From assembly GCA_965644315.1 (NCBI GenBank), contig CBFFRQ010000096.1, positions 310,001-374,000 of the forward strand: a DNA stretch of 64,000 nucleotides, given 5' to 3'. Positions 61,301 to 64,000 of this stretch are shown here, piece by piece. The notes under the pieces were generated by a model, which worked only from the letters and a program-made list of their open reading frames with translations, did not search any database and was not told the origin of the DNA. Both the position numbers and the translations under genes were made by a program. This stretch comes from Caecitellus pseudoparvulus (Eukaryota > Bigyra: Bicosoecida). How positions within the stretch are numbered: position 1 is the stretch's first letter; every line of letters starts with the position of its first letter.

Positions 61301-63721
61301 GCGTCTACGCCATCTGCCTCCGCCACTGTCAGCGCGCTGCAGCGAGCCATGCTATCCCACGCGGCGCAGGTGGATGAGGGGGGGCAGCTGGGGCTGTTCC
61401 CCTTCGCCACCAGCCGGGAACAGCTGCCGCTGTACGAGACGGCCCTGCACGAGAGCTTGGGGCTGCGCCACGACAATGGGGGCGAGGTGGTGCTGCACCT
61501 AGCGGGGGAAGGCTTCGTGCCGCCGCCACCCCACGCCACGCCCACCCCTACCTCCTTGCGCGTGCACCCGCTGCCAGCAGTGGTCAGCAGCACTGTGCGG
61601 TGTGGCGCACAGGTGGGGGCAGGGGCGGAGTGTGCTCTGGAGGGCGGGCGCTTCGTGACGGGCATGGAGGATGGGGGGGATGAGGGGGTGGAGGAGGTGG
61701 AGGGCGGGCCAGACGCCGACAGTGGCGCCCAGGCCCGGCGGGCTGCCGCGGCACATGCCCAGCAAGGCATGCGTGTGCTGGCGGCGCATGCAGCTGGCTT
61801 GACTGCCGGCTCCACGGCTGACCTTGACGCCGCCGGCAGAACACCCCGCCAGGCCAGCGCTAGAAGTGGGGAAGGGGGCGCCTCTGCTGAGCTGGCCCTG
61901 CCGCCCAGCACGGCCCTCGTGCCGGCCCGGCGGTTCAAGCCGCGGCCAGGCGAAGTGCCGGCGAAGCACTTCGGCGCCCTGCCGCCGCCTCGCCGCTTCG
62001 TGCGGCTCCCGGCGCCGTGGCTGGGTGAGGCGGCGGCACGCCTGTCCGCTGAGTGGCTGCGCCTGGGGGATGTGCCGGCAGGGCACTGTGTCCACCGCAT
62101 CCTCGTCCTGTACAATTGCCGCAACACGCCGGAGCTGACTGCAGCAGCTGCCGCCGACCGTGCTGCGCGAGCCCAGGCACTGGGCGTGGAGGCGGCGCGT
62201 GCAGCGGGCAACGGCTCCGCTGCTGCTGCCCGGCTGAGCCACGGAGGTGGCGCCAGCGCCATGGGCACGACCCGTGCCAAGGGTGAGACGGCAGTGTCGG
62301 GGCATGTCCGGGTGACGAACGCTGCGACGGCGGCAGTGCTGCGCGGGTCTGGCGGTGGGCCGTCCCCTGCCACAGTGGGCGTGGCCAGTCGCAACATCGG
62401 CACTGGGCAGGGCCCACTGCTGTTCGCGTGGGATGCCGCCCACCCCCTGCTGCAGCACGGCACCCTGCGCATCCACCCCATGCGAGGGGAGGTGCCCGCT
62501 GGCGGCCATGCCGTCGTGCGAGTGTCGCTGCACGCGCCCGCCCAGCCGCAAACCGTGGACACGGACGTCGCCCTCCTCGTCGGCGTGACGCACGGCGAGA
62601 TGATGCAGGGCACGCGCCACGTCGCGGCACAGGCGGCACAGGCCCAGCGCAAGGTGACAGCCGGCGCCGGTGGCCTGCCTGACCCCGTGCATGTCCCAGT
62701 GGCGCTCAAGTCCACCCTCAGCCGTGACGCTCGCATTGGAGCTGACAAGGCGCCGCCCAGCGCGTTGCAGGGCGGCGGTGGCGGCGCCACGCAGCGCACC
62801 AAGAGTCACGGTGGCGCCACCGGCCGCTCTACCATGAGCAGCGTCGCGCTGGACCCGGCAGGCTCCAGCGCAGTGCTGGCCCAGGGCCAGCTGGTGCTCG
62901 CCAGCACATCAGGGGAGGGGGGCATGACCCCCCCTGCCTTCCCTGCCCCTGGCGTGGGCACGGTCAGTGCAGCCATTCCCCTGGCAGGTGCGCCTGCTGT
63001 GCCCACCCGGGCGCTGTCTTCGGCTCGCCTGCTGGCTCGCGCTGCAGCGCAGGAGGCGGCCTCGGCCGACGACGCCAGCCACAGGGTGCAGGTGCCCCCC
63101 CCTGCGTCGCAGCGAGGGGGGGTCAGCCGGGGCACACCCTCCACCTCAGGGGGGGGGCTGCGCCACGTATCAGCCGTGCCGCCTGTCGGGCGCCTGTACC
63201 TGCACGTCACTGCCCGCGTCGCGGCAGAGGACGAGTTCGTGGCGTGCCATGGCACGGCGGCGCTGGCGGCCTTTGGCCAGGCGGCAGGGCAAGGCACGAC
63301 TTCAGATCGGCCCCTGCTCCCCAGCCCCGACACTGGAGCCGGCGCGCCAGACTCGCCGCCTGCGCCTGTCAGCGCACGTGCCGACGGCGCTGTGGTGGGA
63401 GACGTCCTCGCCGACTTGCTGGCGGAGGTGGTGGGCACAGCCGGCGTCAGCAGCGCCTTGCAAGGCCTGCGGGCAGAGGCCACGCCCACCTTCCGAGACA
63501 TCGCCAAGACGACGGCAGGCGCTGATGCAGCGGCGGCGCTGCGGCCGGCCGGCGACCCGGCCTCCGCCCCCTTTGCCCGAGCGTGGGTGTTGGGGTCGCC
63601 CGAGGTGCAGGAGCTGGCGGGGCGCCTGGTGGAGACGACACTGCTGAACCTGCTGAGGGAGGCCGTGGCAGGCGACTTTGACGTCACCAGCCAGCCGCTG
63701 GCCCTGCACCAGGTGTTGTGA
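55364..63721 (+). CDS. CFAP65: Cilia- and flagella-associated protein 65 (CFAP65/CCDC108-like)
   Basis: An uninterrupted 8.36-kb frame encodes 2,785 aa from an ATG at 55364 (catggcagg context). The N-terminus is diagnostic: IHWRGGTWSPGGEYSGKLTV then KNVSMRMQKVRYELPKTKIF and a SSGMSVQLEVRFRPV block, matching the first ASH/HYDIN-like domain of CFAP65. Many more immunoglobulin-like ASH repeats follow, marked by phrases such as NVGEVPASIAWEVPAPF, LSNVGPVPATVTLVP, DFGTALVGSTLHRSVALHN and RNPSAVALAFTLDP. Between them are Gly/Ala/Pro-rich linkers, especially after residue 1,180 and 2,080. CFAP65 sits in the central apparatus of motile cilia and is needed for sperm and flagellar motility. This homologue is longer than the human protein (about 1,900). 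Unlike most neighbours it has no visible intron. Confidence 0.85.
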   Translation: MAGIRPMSRAERAAAFGIDCGGGIHWRGGTWSPGGEYSGKLTVKNVSMRMQKVRYELPKTKIFFMEFPDTLVLSSGMSVQLEVRFRPVRLTAYSDSITFTTEQGAFSVPITASLPRLAVEPPEDVAFGTVPVNETSVAPLTLRNVGEVPASIAWEVPAPFAVAPARAVLQPDSTMQVQASVLPSAAAVLQGTAVCHVTADGARSTYHVSLSATSRFQFIKLSTEVVDLGDALIRDGGKPYTTPITLSNVGPVPATVTLVPLERQATAHVKVHPEAAALPAGGSTTFTVQYTPAVHGMFTLERFQFRTPGGNAAQLTVTGRAVGPTVTLERKDPSTGTSAKGGQTSDGDVAEPLALSTTLLTAGVGQGRGGSNPLSFNFGDIDVGTSCTRVVTLRNHSKTTAFFAFDAAQGGVFDFAVAQGSVPAQLYTHVVVTFTPPSAGTFYRRVLCLVRDSTPVFADFFGSGKDATHRPMPLRQRHIDAYRLRPPPVLLLPPQHVTSIANALLARASAAAQAGDPALAGWLATTAPAAAAKPPPVGSGDGMDADFEALLGESKGVAAAPPGTREAGAAGGLSLWRLPLHLLEGDDAAAETLVQVHEAASGGGGGGGHGAGTAEAAVVGKAIRIGARAPFGLVSRTTLLQERELSLTTMGAAEVTRSGDMSRAAAALLDAHFQPQDHSTAPLALLVERVDFGHTAMGAPVTRKVRLANRTKGKMTVTWAVPRSAYAAGEAGGADFAVRPLVQDIDAESEGEFVLSFTPTADNVYFAQQLEAFVSPKPNRTFRLVDDVSLTPPVCLPLTVRGHTFSGLGQFLPRVACSLGGGHSHKVVLPTAMLGDSTHTTFQLTNEGDTPATFDFGEAGDGVWAVKPASGIIQPGAFALVTLRFTPSAPRTFTHTLTCRLNGGDTHTLTLHLLGTGGLPRLQLPRDGLVFVKPTCVGVASHATARLHNPTHLPLRYRLVLPEDAARQGVLSATPLEGELAGNAFEDVVLRFAPQAAGDHALKVGVEVFPAGRMDADWAVGQTSLDRLPTGTGYAAYAFTGGHISSGAVKVGGRVPTARLEDVSPPTEGVAPLQRLTLLVLSEGTGGALQFTPPALDFGTALVGSTLHRSVALHNISDCTLHFRVGAFVQRRGARGVPPVDARASLDGTAGVAAVDPPTADSEPDSDEEGEEPGKGAAAAAAALAATSADMGLASTSAGDALLDKASQVPLLQLDPPCGVVPAHAKVQMDVAFTPPDAAEYSFSLFYLIVSEAEVASGEAATPLLLLPGEDGSFRPLDLPAPQAAGDTPAISGPALDIAASAAAALAHAQAAAGGGAAHPAGEEGASTPPPDTQLAAGSATTLAAFDPLPIAQRGLVPPNTDPLWCHATAKGGYPSVTIEDARALCSRDALLYMFPSPPAPVAGGGSVVGGEAITLPLPPALARALALSPANRAISEEHFSAVGDMPHAVALMAAAGVDVEVQLAVTPDGTALASTALGQTGNGGLASGGAGSAVDGIPVGGNAVGGWGFFTFGPYLNVPEFEPLLAGAVRPPPPLHPIADISWTPGDVAGQRGGAMGGTAGVGGFWGPDARDVLTGVLAEHAGDSWEMDAARATDAAVLGEAGPGARSTVSSRKGVLGRPLPDAGVHVDPQPAVGSPALLWRQLSLSGLNAHLARSLTPGERSFNRATRNETAAHTLKTYTMEFTPAPLGSPPEVILLSLRNNGHLPAVLDFRFTHAHEFDVEPWAEVAAPSTSAVQVAELVARRVVDVQPRRAALQPGESVTIRLHYAYVTSLNGGRHDVAVILRLAQGKQVRLLLRGRTLNPAFPHLYLGLPRGVHRLAAVPLACAEVPFQPVLLRNPSAVALAFTLDPASLQDLAADNYGFPVFTAVAVDPATARAAARAKAVTAGTPPGADAATLLELDTALHRGIIPAGGHTTIWVRFQPLEAVEYRSRLRIAYSFAALQDEEWAAAAADAVQRTADAEAEAAESGMFGEGAGASTPSASATVSALQRAMLSHAAQVDEGGQLGLFPFATSREQLPLYETALHESLGLRHDNGGEVVLHLAGEGFVPPPPHATPTPTSLRVHPLPAVVSSTVRCGAQVGAGAECALEGGRFVTGMEDGGDEGVEEVEGGPDADSGAQARRAAAAHAQQGMRVLAAHAAGLTAGSTADLDAAGRTPRQASARSGEGGASAELALPPSTALVPARRFKPRPGEVPAKHFGALPPPRRFVRLPAPWLGEAAARLSAEWLRLGDVPAGHCVHRILVLYNCRNTPELTAAAAADRAARAQALGVEAARAAGNGSAAAARLSHGGGASAMGTTRAKGETAVSGHVRVTNAATAAVLRGSGGGPSPATVGVASRNIGTGQGPLLFAWDAAHPLLQHGTLRIHPMRGEVPAGGHAVVRVSLHAPAQPQTVDTDVALLVGVTHGEMMQGTRHVAAQAAQAQRKVTAGAGGLPDPVHVPVALKSTLSRDARIGADKAPPSALQGGGGGATQRTKSHGGATGRSTMSSVALDPAGSSAVLAQGQLVLASTSGEGGMTPPAFPAPGVGTVSAAIPLAGAPAVPTRALSSARLLARAAAQEAASADDASHRVQVPPPASQRGGVSRGTPSTSGGGLRHVSAVPPVGRLYLHVTARVAAEDEFVACHGTAALAAFGQAAGQGTTSDRPLLPSPDTGAGAPDSPPAPVSARADGAVVGDVLADLLAEVVGTAGVSSALQGLRAEATPTFRDIAKTTAGADAAAALRPAGDPASAPFARAWVLGSPEVQELAGRLVETTLLNLLREAVAGDFDVTSQPLALHQVL

Positions 63722-63744
63722 GGTCAAGAGGGCAATGCATTCGC

Positions 63745-64000
63745 TCACCAGCCGCTGGCACCGCCAGAGTCGATGGCGTCCATCTCGGCCTCAGACAGCA
63801 CTGGCCTGCCGTACCCCGGCTGCGTGTCCAGGAAGTCCTTGGACGCCTTGGAGGGGAACAGGGCCTCGAAATCCAGCGTGCCTTGCACAGACCCGCCCGT
63901 GCTGCTGCTGCTGCTCGCCTGGGCCTGCTCGCCCGCGCTGCTGGCTTGATTGGCCTTGCCGTGGCGGAATTTGATCAGGGGCACCCGACCACCTGGCGCT
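63745..64000 (-). CDS. KGD4/MRPS36-like protein, 5' end beyond the window
   Basis: The minus-strand frame enters from the window edge and stops at 63745, giving at least 84 C-terminal residues. Near the entering edge is VPLIKFRHGK, a central Ser/Gln/Ala-rich linker follows, and the end is YGRPVLSEAEMDAIDSGGAS. The combination of an early P-L-I-K-F and a C-terminal E-M-x-x-I-x-x-G-G is characteristic of KGD4, also called MRPS36. This small adaptor attaches the E3 subunit to the 2-oxoglutarate dehydrogenase complex in mitochondria. No ATG is visible, so the start and possibly another exon lie beyond base 64,000. It is convergent with CFAP65, with stops 23 bases apart. Confidence 0.6.
   Translation of the reverse strand, partial: APGGRVPLIKFRHGKANQASSAGEQAQASSSSSTGGSVQGTLDFEALFPSKASKDFLDTQPGYGRPVLSEAEMDAIDSGGASGW

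Noticed and set aside
1-64000. Transposons, viral insertions, rRNA or CRISPR arrays
   Set aside because: None was seen. No transposase, integrase, reverse transcriptase or regularly spaced repeat was recognised on either strand.

Overview
This is nuclear DNA from a GC-rich, gene-dense eukaryote, probably a flagellated single-celled protist. Most of the protein genes are interrupted by short GT-AG introns, modally about 70 nt, and genes lie tens to a few hundred bases apart. Eukaryote-only machinery is present: the cilium protein CFAP65, a SPICE1-like centriole protein, ATG9, the exosome nuclease DIS3, a reticulon-like protein, a p24 cargo receptor, an OSCA/CSC1 channel and mitochondrial import and carrier proteins. 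AP2 domains, a chitin synthase and a J-protein with an N-terminal Gly/Phe/Met tract suggest a stramenopile, alveolate or haptophyte rather than an animal or fungus, but the lineage cannot be fixed from this window. No bacterial, phage or CRISPR features were seen.

Layout. 1-3420 (-): 3'-truncated coiled-coil protein. 3911-5104 (+): reticulon-like ER membrane protein. 5160-11515 (-): very long, mostly disordered protein of unknown function. 11960-17954 (-): three tandem paralogous PAS-like genes that share an intron position. 18329-22785 (-): OSCA/CSC1/TMEM63-type channel. 23078-26447 (+): chitin synthase, convergent with an unknown multi-pass membrane protein (26488-29035, -). 29833-30236 (+): TMEM230-like protein. 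30296-32653 (-): SPICE1-like protein. 32785-37535 (-): DIS3/Rrp44. 37632-38648 (-): p24 protein. 39065-40610 (+): membrane histidine acid phosphatase. 40626-41933 (-): a protein joining two AP2 domains to a ribosome silencing factor (RsfS/Iojap) domain. 42420-42685 (+): 65-aa single-span protein. 42760-44364 (-): Ydj1-type J-protein without its zinc finger. 44556-45536 (-): mitochondrial carrier. 45812-45883 (+): tRNA-Ala(UGC). 45982-47719 (-): unknown protein. 48031-50391 (-): cysteinyl-tRNA synthetase. 50658-52295 (+): mitochondrial processing peptidase beta. 52344-54938 (-): ATG9. 55364-63721 (+): CFAP65. 63745-64000 (-): 3' end of a KGD4/MRPS36-like gene.

Most genes are housekeeping genes with no operon logic. 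The items that stand out are the AP2-RsfS fusion, the tandem PAS trio, the J-protein that has lost its zinc finger, a p24 protein without its GOLD cysteines, adaptin-like DLLGDLL motifs inside DIS3, and an 8-base GAAACGCC motif concentrated in promoters and introns. Exon joins were worked out by hand from splice signals and reading frame. Several 5' ends remain uncertain and are flagged.
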